Below, one piece after another: positions 25,332-36,300 of a stretch of DNA of 43,914 nucleotides (its first letter is position 1; every line of letters begins with the position of its first letter). A model generated the notes under the pieces. That model was not told where the DNA came from and ran no database searches. It saw nothing but the letters and a program-made list of their open reading frames with translations. The DNA is from Okeania hirsuta (GTDB lineage Bacteria > Cyanobacteriota > Cyanobacteriia > Cyanobacteriales > Microcoleaceae): contig NZ_RCBY01000040.1 of NCBI RefSeq assembly GCF_003838195.1, positions 1 through 43,914 on the forward strand, written 5' to 3'. The position numbers and the translations under genes were made by a program.

Positions 25332-25733
25332 CTACAATTGAAAAATAGTTGGAGAGATTTGGAAATAATCTGCTAGAGCTTTTGACTGCCAGTTATTCAA
25401 AGAAAGTTTACCATCCATAAGCTGAGAAACTACCTCATCAGAACCAATAATTCCCACTAAATCTTGTTGACTAATTCCGCTTGCTACTATTAAATGCTGT
25501 AAAATTTCGTAAGGCTCTACCGGTGTCATCGGATAATTTTCAGTTTCATAGTTTTCTACTAACAAAACTAACAATTTATATAAAGCTTTTTCCTCCTGGG
25601 TGAGATTTTTAGCAAAAGTAAACTCTTCTAATACTGCCAAATATGCTTCGTATTCTAGTTCTGTTTCTATAACTTTTGGAGTAAATTTGATTAGTAAATT
25701 ACGATAATATATCTCGTCAAAAGTAAGGGTCAT
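25332..25733 (-). CDS. higA: HigA-type antitoxin
   Basis: 133 residues from the ATG at 25733 (an upstream ATG at 25763 lies inside the toxin gene). The N-terminal half is helical and acidic (EYEAYLAVLEEFTFAKNLTQ). The C-terminal half holds a Xre-like helix-turn-helix, LIVASGISQQDLVGIIGSDE with VVSQLMDGK. This is the COG5499 HigA layout. It should bind the toxin and the operon promoter. It overlaps the end of the toxin gene by 17 bases, and toxin-first order is characteristic of higBA. Confidence 0.85.
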   Translation of the reverse strand: MTLTFDEIYYRNLLIKFTPKVIETELEYEAYLAVLEEFTFAKNLTQEEKALYKLLVLLVENYETENYPMTPVEPYEILQHLIVASGISQQDLVGIIGSDEVVSQLMDGKLSLNNWQSKALADYFQISPTIFQL

Positions 25734-26019
25734 CTTTCCACTTGTTCTTGTCATATTCAGCATGGGTTAAAAAGTATTTATAGTACATAGTTTGATTTTC
25801 GTAATTAATTCCAACAATCAAACGGTAACTATTTCCTTTAATATTAAAAACCGTAAAATTTCCTACAGCTTCAGCATCTCGATAAATTCTGCGAACTTCT
25901 TCTAAATTTTTCCACTTAGCACTTTTAACAGTTGCATACCAAGCATTGACTTGGTTTTGAACATCATGCTGATGTGGTGCTAGATCGTGACGGAGATTCC
26001 GTATAGAAATTAGGTGCAT
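25717..26019 (-). CDS. higB: HigB-type mRNA interferase toxin
   Basis: 100 residues when started at the ATG at 26019 (MHLISIRNLRHDL); an in-frame ATG at 26070 would add 17 residues unlike the family. The HigB/RelE-fold features are WYATVKSAKWKNLEEVRRIY, then VFNIKGNSYRLIVGINYENQ, then FLTHAEYDK with the His and Tyr expected near the active site. It cleaves mRNA on the ribosome in known members. Co-transcribed with higA. Confidence 0.85.
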   Translation of the reverse strand: MHLISIRNLRHDLAPHQHDVQNQVNAWYATVKSAKWKNLEEVRRIYRDAEAVGNFTVFNIKGNSYRLIVGINYENQTMYYKYFLTHAEYDKNKWKDDPYF

Positions 26020-26070
26020 AATCAATAATGTACCAGAATAGTTTAACACCCAATTGTAATTAATACCCAT

Positions 26071-26428
26071 CCGGGTTTTATGATTCTGGCAGTCAATTTT
26101 TCAGCTTCCTGAACCCTTATAGTTTTTAGGAGCCTGAAGACGGCTTTCCTAAAAACTTTGTATTTTAAGAAAAAATACCAAATGGGTTATATATTTCATA
26201 TACTTGGAATCTGCTATATCTTTATTTTGTCAAAAGTGCGCCTGTTTCAGCTCTTCATGCTCATGCATGGAGCGTATTTTAGGCGCATAGTTGGGCAGAA
26301 CAATTCTGGGACAATTCTTACCGAAAAATTGTGGTTTAAAGCCTCCCCTTGTAAGGGGATAATAAAGAAAAATTTTCATTATTAGTCAATCCTCTTCTTT
26401 TCAAGGAGAGGTAATTATTCATTATTCA
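26071..26428. repeat. Spacer with small palindromic repeat (26333-26418)
   Basis: ggtttaaagcctccccttgt to ggagaggtaattat is an 86-base element whose reverse complement recurs at 43141-43223. Parts recur at 1-31 and at the right window end. A tandem tattcatta stretch follows. No gene seen. Confidence 0.65.
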
Positions 26429-27919
<1,491 letters not shown>

Positions 27920-28101
27920 TTTTTATTAAAGGAGATATAGATTCTAAATAGGGCTTGCTGATTAAATATCAAAGCATTGACTGATATTGGTTTCAGCCTT
28001 TTTTAGTCAAAAAAAGTGCGCCTGTTTTTGGTCTGAAAAACTCAAAAAGCTAGTATTTTGGGATGATTATGGCAGAAAAATCACTCTTACAATTCTTACT
28101 C

Positions 28102-28158
28102 CTACCTCCTCGCTCATTCCCCTAACTCCTGTCTCCTGTCTCCTGTCTCCTGACTCCT
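28102..28158. repeat. 7-bp minisatellite with shared flank, encodes the RecO tail
   Basis: ctacctcctcgctcattccc followed by tcctgtc units. The same 20-base flank and units stand at 26446-26544 at the end of the MFS gene, so the pair is a dispersed duplicate. Confidence 0.8.
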
Positions 28159-28998
28159 ACCCATACCAAAAGAATTTCCATACGCAAATCCTAAATAAGT
28201 ATCGATAAGAGCCGCAGAGCGGATAGAGTAACCCAAATGATATTGAGTATATTTTCTTAAAAGTTTTTCAACGATGACCCAATCTTGATGAGAAGTAAGT
28301 TCTACCTGAGCGTTGAGCTGAGGTTGAGCTAACTGCTGAAATAGTGAAAGTTGATTGGCATTGAGCATAGTATTTATCCTAACTTGCTGCTGTGAAGATG
28401 AAATCACAGAAGTATGGGCAAGTTTAATGGTTCCACCTGAATCTATACTAAATCCCACTTGCCAATTAGGATGATTAAAGTTTGGCTGTAATGGACGTCC
28501 AGTAATACAACAGATTTGTACTTGGGGGGCAATTCCTTCTATGGCTAATAGATGATAAATGCCATGAGCTAGATATGATATAAGTTGGGTATGCCAGAGG
28601 CGGTCGGTTTTATTTTTTAGTTTTTCGATACGTTCCAAATGTTCGCTGAGAAGATAGAAAAGTTCTGCTTGGGGATGTTCGCTCAAGGCTTGATGGAGAA
28701 CTAATTCTGCTAAGTATTGACCTGCTGCTAGTTTTCCTAAGTTTTGACTAAGACCCGCATAGGATAATATGGTTTCTGCTTGATTTATTCTATCAAGCGA
28801 TCGCCCCTGGGAAATTAATAATTGATTTACGACAAATAGTTCACTTCTGCCCCCCAATTTGGATTTTGGCTTCCTCACTCCTGGTGCTACTACTCGAATC
28901 AAACCATATTCTGGAGTCAAAATGGTTAATAAACGGTCTGATTCGCCTATGGGTATAGCTTTAAGATTTATTCCAGTTGCTTTGTAGGTTCGGGACAT
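28114..28998 (-). CDS. recO: DNA repair protein RecO
   Basis: 294 residues. It starts MSRTYKATGINLKAIPIGES with the OB-fold N-terminus, then LLTILTPEYGLIRVVAPGVR and KSKLGGRSELF, then an all-helical C-terminal domain. RecO anneals single strands coated by SSB and helps load RecA in gap repair. The Cys cluster of zinc-binding RecOs is incomplete: only CCITGR is visible near 174-180. The last 14 residues (SQETGDRRQELGE) come from a 7-bp minisatellite, as in the MFS gene. Followed on the + strand side by an AG-rich repeat array. Confidence 0.9.
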   Translation of the reverse strand: MSRTYKATGINLKAIPIGESDRLLTILTPEYGLIRVVAPGVRKPKSKLGGRSELFVVNQLLISQGRSLDRINQAETILSYAGLSQNLGKLAAGQYLAELVLHQALSEHPQAELFYLLSEHLERIEKLKNKTDRLWHTQLISYLAHGIYHLLAIEGIAPQVQICCITGRPLQPNFNHPNWQVGFSIDSGGTIKLAHTSVISSSQQQVRINTMLNANQLSLFQQLAQPQLNAQVELTSHQDWVIVEKLLRKYTQYHLGYSIRSAALIDTYLGFAYGNSFGMGRSQETGDRRQELGE

Positions 28999-28999
28999 A

Positions 29000-29453
29000 T
29001 TTTAAGAAGGAAGAAGGAAGAGGGAAGAAGGAAGAAGGAAGAAGAAGTTTAGAAGTCAAAAGTCAAAAGTCAAAAGTGAAGAAGAAGTTAGAAGTTAGAA
29101 GTCAAAAGTGAAGGAGAAGTTAGAAGTTAGAAGTCAAAAGTCAAAAGTCACCCTTTCCTTCCACTGCCATATCAGCTAATGGCGATCGCTTTATCTTCGT
29201 CAAAATCTAGGCAAAACACTATATCCAGTAAGTAACAACTATAGTGCTACACTAAATATAGAGTTTATCAATATTTTCTAGATGTGATGCGCAATTTTAA
29301 TAGTTAATTATTATATCAAATTAGTTTAATTCAGTATAAAAATATGTGGAGGCAGGCATCTTGCCTGCCCAAAAATATAAAGAACGGATATAAAGAACGG
29401 GCCAGAGGCCCATTCCACAAAACCCATTCCACAAAACTATTAAAATCATAATG
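29000..29453. repeat. Repeat arrays upstream of recO
   Basis: A (gaaggaa)n microsatellite at 29003-29045, then interleaved units agaagttagaagt and caaaagt to about 29150, then a hairpin gcaggcatcttgcctgc near 29353-29370 and the repeat ggccagaggcccattcc. No gene. Confidence 0.7.
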
Positions 29454-30134
29454 TCAATATCCGGATTTGTCCTTTTGCTGATTGAGCAATTCTAGACCAC
29501 GAGATGTACCTAACCTAGTAGCACCCACAGAAATTAGATCCACTGCTTGCTCATAACTTTTAATTCCTCCAGCAGCTTTAATTCCCACATTAGTCTTGGT
29601 CATTTCCTTGAGCAGTTGCACATCCGCCACCGTTGCTCCACCATACCATCCCGTATTAGTAACAATAAAGGCCACACCAGAATCCATTAAAACTTCTGTC
29701 GCTAATCGCTTTTCTGCTTCTGTAAGTAATGCCATCTCTAAAATGGCCTTAACTGCTTTACCAGTTTCCTCAGAAATTTCCGCAATTTCCCGATGTAATT
29801 CATTAGTTTGGCCTGTTTTGATTTGACTCAAATTAATCATCACATCTAATTCTGAAGCGCCATTTTCTACAGCTTCTGAAGCTTCATATAATTTAGCTTT
29901 ACCAGTACTTTGACCATGAGGAAAACCAATTACAGTACAAACTTTTGGATGTTTGCCGTGGAGAAATTCAGCTACTTGTTTGACATAGTAAGGATATACG
30001 CAAACTGATGGAAACTTAAATTTTTCAGCGTCCGTACAGAATTTTGAAACTTGTTCTGGGGTGGCGGTAATTGTTAATAAAGAATGGTCAATAAAAGGGG
30101 AAATATCTATAAGTTCCGGCTGCTCTACAGCCAT
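29454..30134 (-). CDS. deoC: DeoC-family aldolase lacking the Schiff-base lysine
   Basis: 226 residues of the deoxyribose-phosphate aldolase family, a TIM barrel. Clear family parts: FIDHSLL (14-20), [22 protein letters not shown] with Asp97, and [10 protein letters not shown] with Lys186 (equivalent of E. coli Lys201). The active-site strand that in E. coli reads FIKTSTG, with the Schiff-base Lys167, reads FIVTNTG here, so residue 158 is Val (codon GTT). Without that lysine the classical aldol reaction should fail. It may be a dead or repurposed enzyme, or a sequencing error is possible though two bases would have to change. The start at 30134 agrees with the family; no close partner gene. 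Confidence 0.85.
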   Translation of the reverse strand: MAVEQPELIDISPFIDHSLLTITATPEQVSKFCTDAEKFKFPSVCVYPYYVKQVAEFLHGKHPKVCTVIGFPHGQSTGKAKLYEASEAVENGASELDVMINLSQIKTGQTNELHREIAEISEETGKAVKAILEMALLTEAEKRLATEVLMDSGVAFIVTNTGWYGGATVADVQLLKEMTKTNVGIKAAGGIKSYEQAVDLISVGATRLGTSRGLELLNQQKDKSGY

Positions 30135-30479
30135 TTTTTTTCTCTCCCAAAATTATAGTGTCAAATTCAATTATTAAATTAAGATTAATTTAGCAGAAAA
30201 TTGTGATGTATAAATATGATTTTTGAAATATAAGGTTTTTTACTACTAGGTGAGGTACAGTTGTCTTTTTCTTTGCTGTTGCTTGTTGCCTAAAAGCTAG
30301 AATTTTGTACCTCACCAAATATTAGTAATTGCTGATGTTTAGTTCTTTTTTTGTTAGTAGTCTTAGGGAGACGCACCCAGGCGTCTCAACAACAGTTATC
30401 TTAACAGCTTCTTAATGAGTTATAGACTTAGAAAGACACTAATTGACAACAAATTAAAATTACAATAAAGCAATAAAGA
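30135..30479. other. Spacer between rpsU and deoC with MITE-like element and hairpin
   Basis: The heptamer-core family has a small copy at 30251-30315 (gaggtac...gtacctc). A 7-bp hairpin gagacgc/gcgtctc lies at 30368-30387, about 90 bases after the rpsU stop. It could end the rpsU transcript but has no U tract. Confidence 0.5.
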
Positions 30480-30668
30480 TTAATAACGGGAACGTCTTTT
30501 CCTTTGTTTCTGTAGAGCCATTGCCTTACGCTTCCGTTTTTCAATGGGTGTCTCAAAGTGACGATGCTTTTTCATATCTGGGAATATTCCAGCTTGAGAA
30601 ACTTGTCGTTTAAACCGACGTAATGCAGATTCAATTCCTTCATTTTCTCCTAGTATCACTTGGGTCAT
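30480..30668 (-). CDS. rpsU: 30S ribosomal protein S21
   Basis: 62 residues, basic, beginning [20 protein letters not shown] and ending KQRKRRSRY, the full S21 pattern with the [13 protein letters not shown] helix. S21 binds the small subunit near the 3' end of 16S rRNA and helps initiation. The ribosome site is AGGAGG about 10 bases upstream (cctcct on the + strand near 30680). It stands alone here, which is common in cyanobacteria. Confidence 0.97.
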   Translation of the reverse strand: MTQVILGENEGIESALRRFKRQVSQAGIFPDMKKHRHFETPIEKRKRKAMALQKQRKRRSRY

Positions 30669-30940
30669 CTATGCATTATCCTCCTAATAGATATTTTGAC
30701 TTTATTTTTGTTTTGTGGAGCAAAAGCAGTTATTCTTTGCTAGTTCTGATTACAGAAAGCAAGGTTAGCCAATTTTGGCTACCACTTTAAATAGCTCTAA
30801 CAGTTCAAGTTTTAGTATATTAGCATAAATCATCTAATCTTCATAGCAGAAGGAGGAAGGAAGAAGGAAATGGTCTAATTCTGGTATAATCGAAGTCAAT
30901 ACTTATGATTCAAGATTATTTCTGAATAAGAAAGAATTGC
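30669..30940. other. Spacer, nothing coding
   Basis: Contains a short AG repeat (ggaggaaggaagaaggaaa) near 30850. Nothing else seen. Confidence 0.4.
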
Positions 30941-31615
30941 TTATATTAAGCAACCTGATATTAGTCTGCCTATTTCCTGGTATTGAAACTGACTGAATAA
31001 CCAAGTATAAATGTCGAGTTGATTTTCTTGACGAGTGCGTTGCAGTGCTTCTTCTAATAAAGAAATGGCTAACCCAGGCAAAACTTGAGACTGGTTAATT
31101 CTTTGACTACCTCCATTAGCAATAGCAAAGGCAATAACTTCTAGCTTCTGTACGTCAACTATCCAATATTCAGCTACATTCATTGCTTCATACAGCAAAC
31201 GTTTTTCCCCTTTATCATCAGCAAGGGAAGTATTGGCAACTTCAATAACTAGATTTGGTGGAGGATAAATATCTAGGTCAATAATAGATGCTTCCCAAGA
31301 AACTACATCTGCATTTTCTCTAAAATAATAGGAAGCATCTGGTTGAGCCACTCGAAGTCCTGTTTTGCGATAAATACACTCATTTCTGCCATCTACCTTA
31401 ATCTTTTTTGCCATTGCAAATAAGTTAACTATGGTAGTAATAACCATGTGGTCTTTACTGTGCTTGTTTGCTGGTGACATTTCGATTCTGAGTCCTCCGT
31501 TGTGGTAATAAACTTTGGCTTTTTCGTAACTTGGGTCTTCAATAATTTGGATGTATTCTTCCCAAGTTGCTGTTATCCAAGTGTCTGTGGGTAATTGTGT
31601 TTGAGTTTTGTTCAT
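30941..31615 (-). CDS. Uma2-family endonuclease, tandem copy 1
   Basis: 224 residues of the Uma2/DUF820 family, a PD-(D/E)xK nuclease fold abundant in cyanobacteria. Visible parts are PDASYY (the first acid, about 95), LVIEVANTS (Glu about 125), then DDKGEKRLLYE and AEYWIVDV. The biological target is unknown. The first 48 residues are identical to copy 2 while residues about 49-110 differ widely. The C-terminus runs on to QEIGRLISGCLI, unlike copies 2 and 3 that stop at FNQFQS, so the original stop was lost. Same strand as the two other copies and the large STAND gene. Confidence 0.85.
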   Translation of the reverse strand: MNKTQTQLPTDTWITATWEEYIQIIEDPSYEKAKVYYHNGGLRIEMSPANKHSKDHMVITTIVNLFAMAKKIKVDGRNECIYRKTGLRVAQPDASYYFRENADVVSWEASIIDLDIYPPPNLVIEVANTSLADDKGEKRLLYEAMNVAEYWIVDVQKLEVIAFAIANGGSQRINQSQVLPGLAISLLEEALQRTRQENQLDIYTWLFSQFQYQEIGRLISGCLI

Positions 31616-31684
31616 TGCTTTACAGGAAAAAAGGTGTATTTTTTATTATAGCCAAAATAGGCGATCGCTCTACCTTAGCAAATT

Positions 31685-32326
31685 CTACGACTGAAACTGA
31701 TTGAATAACCAAGCGTAAACTTGAGCTTGATTTTCTTGACGACTGCGTTGCAGTGCTTCCTCTAATAAAGAAATTGCTAACCCTGGAAAAACTTGAGACT
31801 GGCTAATTCTTTGACTACCTCCATTAGCAATAGCAAAGGCAATAATTTCTACCTTCTGTACGTCAATTATCCAATATTCAGCAACATTCATTGCTTCATA
31901 CAACAAGCGTTTTTCCCCTTTATCATCTGCTAGGGAAGTATTGGCAACTTCTATAACTAGATTTGGTGGAGGATAAATATCTAGGTTAACCATAGAAGTT
32001 CCCCAAGGAATGGCATCAGCATTTTCGCCAATGTAATAGGAAAGATCGGGTTGAGTTGCTTGACATCCTGTTTTGCTGTAAGTGCAATTATCTTTACCAG
32101 TCAGGGTGATGCTTTTCGTGACGGTAAAGAGGGTAATTGCTGCGACGACAAGTACATGGTCGTTAGAATGATCGCTTCCTAATGGTGACATTTCGATTCT
32201 GAGTCCTCCGTTGTGGTAGTAAACTTTGGCTTTTTCGTAACTTGGGTCTTCAATAATTTGGATATATTCTTCCCAAGTTGCTGTTATCCAAGTATCTGTG
32301 GGTAGTTGTGTTTGAGTTTTGTTCAT
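31685..32326 (-). CDS. Uma2-family endonuclease, tandem copy 2
   Basis: 213 residues, same family and layout as the neighbours. PDLSYY supplies the first acid, LVIEVANTS the Glu, and KGEKRLLYEAMN follows. The N-terminal 48 residues match copy 1 exactly and the C-terminal 100 are nearly the same, with a divergent centre (LGSDHSNDHVLVVAAITLFT). The upstream stretch tttacaggaaaaaaggtgta is also shared with copy 1, so the duplicated unit includes the promoter region. Confidence 0.85.
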   Translation of the reverse strand: MNKTQTQLPTDTWITATWEEYIQIIEDPSYEKAKVYYHNGGLRIEMSPLGSDHSNDHVLVVAAITLFTVTKSITLTGKDNCTYSKTGCQATQPDLSYYIGENADAIPWGTSMVNLDIYPPPNLVIEVANTSLADDKGEKRLLYEAMNVAEYWIIDVQKVEIIAFAIANGGSQRISQSQVFPGLAISLLEEALQRSRQENQAQVYAWLFNQFQS

Positions 32327-32345
32327 GGGTTTACAGGAAAAAAGG

Positions 32346-32430
32346 TGTATTTTTTATTATAGTCCAGTAGGGTGTGTTAGCGGAACGAAGTGGAGTGTAA
32401 CGCACCATTTTTAACGTTGCCTGGTGCGCT
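32346..32430. repeat. Palindromic repeat GGTGTGTTAGCG / AACGCACC
   Basis: agggtgtgttagcggaacga is followed by gtaacgcacca and then by tggtgcgctacgc; the ends are partly inverted. The type is familiar from other cyanobacteria. It separates Uma2 copies 2 and 3. Confidence 0.5.
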
Positions 32431-32585
32431 ACGCTATTATCAGTTATCAGTGGCTTTGTTGTCAGAAAATTTTAGTTTGTCAGAAGGATTATTTAATAAA
32501 GAATTGGTTAAAACATAGACTAATGATGAATCTTAACAACGGAAATGCTTTTCACTCCTATTCTCTATTCCCTATTCCCTATTCC

Positions 32586-33230
32586 CTACGACTGAAACTG
32601 ATTAAATAACCAAGTGTAAACTTGAGTTTGATTTTCCTGGCGAGTGCGTTGCAGTGCTTCTTCTAATAAAGAAATGGCTAACCCTGGCAAAACTTGAGAC
32701 TCATTAATTCTTTTACTACCTCCATCGGCAACCGCAAAGGCAATAACTTCCGCCTTCAAGGCCGCGTCAACTATCCAATATTCAGAAACATTCATTGCTT
32801 CATACAACAAACGTTTTTCCCCTTTATCATCTGTCAAAGAAGCATTGGCAACTTCTATAACTAGGGTTGGTGGAGGATAGATACCAAGATCGATAATAAA
32901 AGTTTCCCAAGGAATGACATCAGCATTTTCACCAATGTAATAGGAAGCATCAGGTTGAGCAGCGAGATACTCGGTTTTGTCATAAGCGCCATTATCTAGA
33001 CCGTTGAGCATGATGTTTTTGGTGGCAGCAAACAGACCAACTACTCCAATAACAAATGCGTGGTCACTAGCATGAGCGTTACCCACTGGTGACATTTCAA
33101 TTCTGAGTCTTCCGTTGTGGTAGTAAACTTTGGCTTTTTCGTAACTTGGGTCTTCAATAATTTGGATATATTCTTGCCAAGTTGCTGTTATCCAAGTGTC
33201 TGTGGGTGGTTTTGTTTGGGTTTTGTTCAT
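32586..33230 (-). CDS. Uma2-family endonuclease, tandem copy 3
   Basis: 214 residues; the most divergent copy (KPPTDTWITATWQEYIQIIE at the N-terminus). It keeps PDASYY, LVIEVANAS and DDKGEKRLLYE. A single-residue insertion (VDAALKAEVIAF versus VDVQKLEVIAF) distinguishes it. It lies 79 bases after the end of the STAND-WD40 gene on the same strand, so it may be read with it. Confidence 0.85.
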   Translation of the reverse strand: MNKTQTKPPTDTWITATWQEYIQIIEDPSYEKAKVYYHNGRLRIEMSPVGNAHASDHAFVIGVVGLFAATKNIMLNGLDNGAYDKTEYLAAQPDASYYIGENADVIPWETFIIDLGIYPPPTLVIEVANASLTDDKGEKRLLYEAMNVSEYWIVDAALKAEVIAFAVADGGSKRINESQVLPGLAISLLEEALQRTRQENQTQVYTWLFNQFQS

Positions 33231-33309
33231 GGGTATTTTGGTTATCAGTTATCAGTACGCTCGAATAATAATGAAGTTAAAGAATATTGTAATGTTTTTG
33301 AGGAAGGTC

Positions 33310-36300
33310 TTAATCGCAAAGATGTTTGATATCTTCATTTTCAGTAGTTTTGAGATAAGCGCTCGCCCAATTACAAGCACGGTTAAGTAAGTCGTCTAAG
33401 TCTGCATTTAATAGCAAGACTCCTGACTGGTTTTGTACAGCGATCGCTTTCCCATCAGGACTAAATTTTTCGCCTAAGAATGAATTGGTTGTGTAGAGTT
33501 CGGTTTCTGTGACAAAGATGCCATTGAGTAGATGGAGTGTTACTTTACCATATTCGTGTTCGATGGTAAGGATATCACTATTAGGACTGAAACTAATACT
33601 TTTAACTTCCTCGCTATTTTTAATCTCTTTGTGTTCTCTTGTGTTTACATTCCATATTATGACATTATTATTTTCACTAACTGAAGCGATCTTCTTGCCA
33701 TCAGGGCTAAAAGTTGCCTTAATAATTTTATCTGTATGAATTTCCTCAAAAGGAGGGTTAATCAATTCTCCGTCAAGACTCCAAAGCTTCAATATTTTTT
33801 CATCACCACCAGAGAGAATTGTTTTGCCATCAGGACTGAAACTTGCAGTGTTTACTATATCTTTTTCTTTAATAGTGTTGAGCAACTGACCATCCTTGTG
33901 CCAAATTTTAATAGTTTTATCGTCGCTAGCAGAGACAATTTTTGTTCCATCATGGTTAAAAGTAGCGCTATTTACCCAAGCACTATGACCCTTGAAAGTT
34001 CTGATTAACTTACCATCAAGACTCCAGAGTTTCAAAGGATATTCTGTTTTACCCCAAGCAATTGTTTGGCGATCATAACTATAGTCTAAAATTTTGGAAA
34101 ACTCATCACAAGATTTAGATTCTTGAGGAGTATTGAATTTTTTACCATCAAGCTGCCAGAATATCAAAGTCTCACATTCTGAGCTGTCATTAGTAGAAGT
34201 AATAGAAGTAATAGAATTATTTTCCTCCTGAAATCTAACTTTATCTCCCCTCACATCTTTTTTTAAAAGATTACCTTCTTTATCCCAAAAAATGATTGTC
34301 TTTTCTCCGTCTATACTATATTCATCATCATCATCAATAGAGGCAAAGAAGTTTCCATCTGGACTAAATTCTATAGATTGAACAGGGTATTTATGTCCTC
34401 TAAGAGTCTTTATTTCTTTACCATCTTCATTCCAAAGCTTAATAGTTTTATCGTCACTAGCTGTGGCAATTATTTCACCATCTGGACTAAACTTGACATC
34501 ATTGATTTCTCCATAATGTCCTTTTATAAGGGAAACAACATTTCCATCAAGATTCCAAAGTTTAATAATATTACCAGAAGTAGAAACAATAATATTGCCT
34601 GCTGGATTTAACTCAATATTATTAATACCAGGATCATTAATTTGTTGATATGGCTTCATTAGAGTTCCATCACTTTGCCAAAGATTAATTACACTATTTT
34701 CTTCCCTGTCAGGGTTATAGCTAAGAGTAATAATTATTTTACTATCAAGGCTAAAATCCAAACTTTCTACTTGATCTCGGTGCTCTAATTTACCAGCATA
34801 AGTACCATTCCTTCTCCAAATTTTCGCAAAATTATCATCACCAATAGAAGCAATAATCTGACTATCTGGACTGAAAATAACCTTTTCAACTTTCTGATGA
34901 TGTCCGCCTAAATCTTTAATTAATTTGCCATTAAGATTCCATAGTTTGACTTGATTGTAACTTTGAGTAGCAATTATTTGTTTATCTTGACTGAGAAGAA
35001 TTTTTTCAATTTTTTCATTATGGCCATCAAAAGAATTTATTAATTTACCGCTTCTATTCAAAAATATCCCTTGATTATCACATATAACAGTAATGACCTG
35101 ACTATCTGGACTAAAAAAAATATCTTGTAGTTTTTGATAATCTCCATCTAATTCCGCAATTAATTCACCTTCATTGCTCCAAATTTTAATGCCATAAAAA
35201 CTGACAGAAGCAATAATTTGGCTATCTGGGCTAAAAGCCAGTTTTTTTACTTGATTATGTTCTAGAATTTTTAGTGGAAATCCTTTGTTATTCCACAATT
35301 GAATAATGTTATTATTATTAATAGCTGCAACTGTTTTTGCATCAGGGCTAACTTTGATGTTTTTTAGATATCCAGTATTTTTCTGTAAAGCTATTTCTTT
35401 CTTGTCAGTATTCCACAATTTAGGAGTGTAACTATAGTCATCACTATTAGTAATGAAATTTTGATTGTTACGACTGAAACTAAAAACATAAGAATGTGGC
35501 ACAATTATTGTTGTTATCAAATTTTTATCCTGTTGCTGTATTTCGATTTTTTTGAGGGATGTATTAATTGGTACAATATCTGCATTTAAAGATTTATCAA
35601 AACTGTTTTTCCGATGCAGGAAAAAAAAAGGACTATGGTAATCAAAAATTTTCAAAAAATTGTCTATTTTCCAAAGTATTACTGTATCGTCTTCGCTAGC
35701 TGATATTATAAATTTGTCATAGGGGCTAAAGCTTAGATGAGATATATTTTCACTATGATTCTTTAAATTTCCGTGTTGAAAAGTGTATAAATAACGGAGG
35801 TAAGTATGATAATTGCTTCTTGTCAATATTTGTGCATAATTTTGATTATAATCATCAACATAAACTATAAACATTCTATGATTACTAATAATATTATGAG
35901 TATAATCTGCTAAAGATTCACCATATCTTTTTATAAGTTCTCCATTCACTTTATAGATTTTAAAATCATTACCTCGGCTCGAAAAAATAATAGTTTCATC
36001 ATCTATAAACTCAATATCAGTCGTAGCATAATTATCAATCTCTACTTCTTTCTCTTCATCAATAAACCAAAGTTTCACATTATCATAATTATCTGCAGAA
36101 GCAACAATTTTACCATTCGGACTAAAACTAACGTGGGCAACAGGAGCAGTATGACTATCAAAAGTTTTCACTAAACTACCATCTTTTACACTCCAAATTT
36201 GAACTTTTCCATCTTTACAACCTGTCGCTACAAACTGATTATCTGAACTAAAACTAACATCCAGTACCTCCTCATTATGTGGTAAAGAAATAGATTCTCT

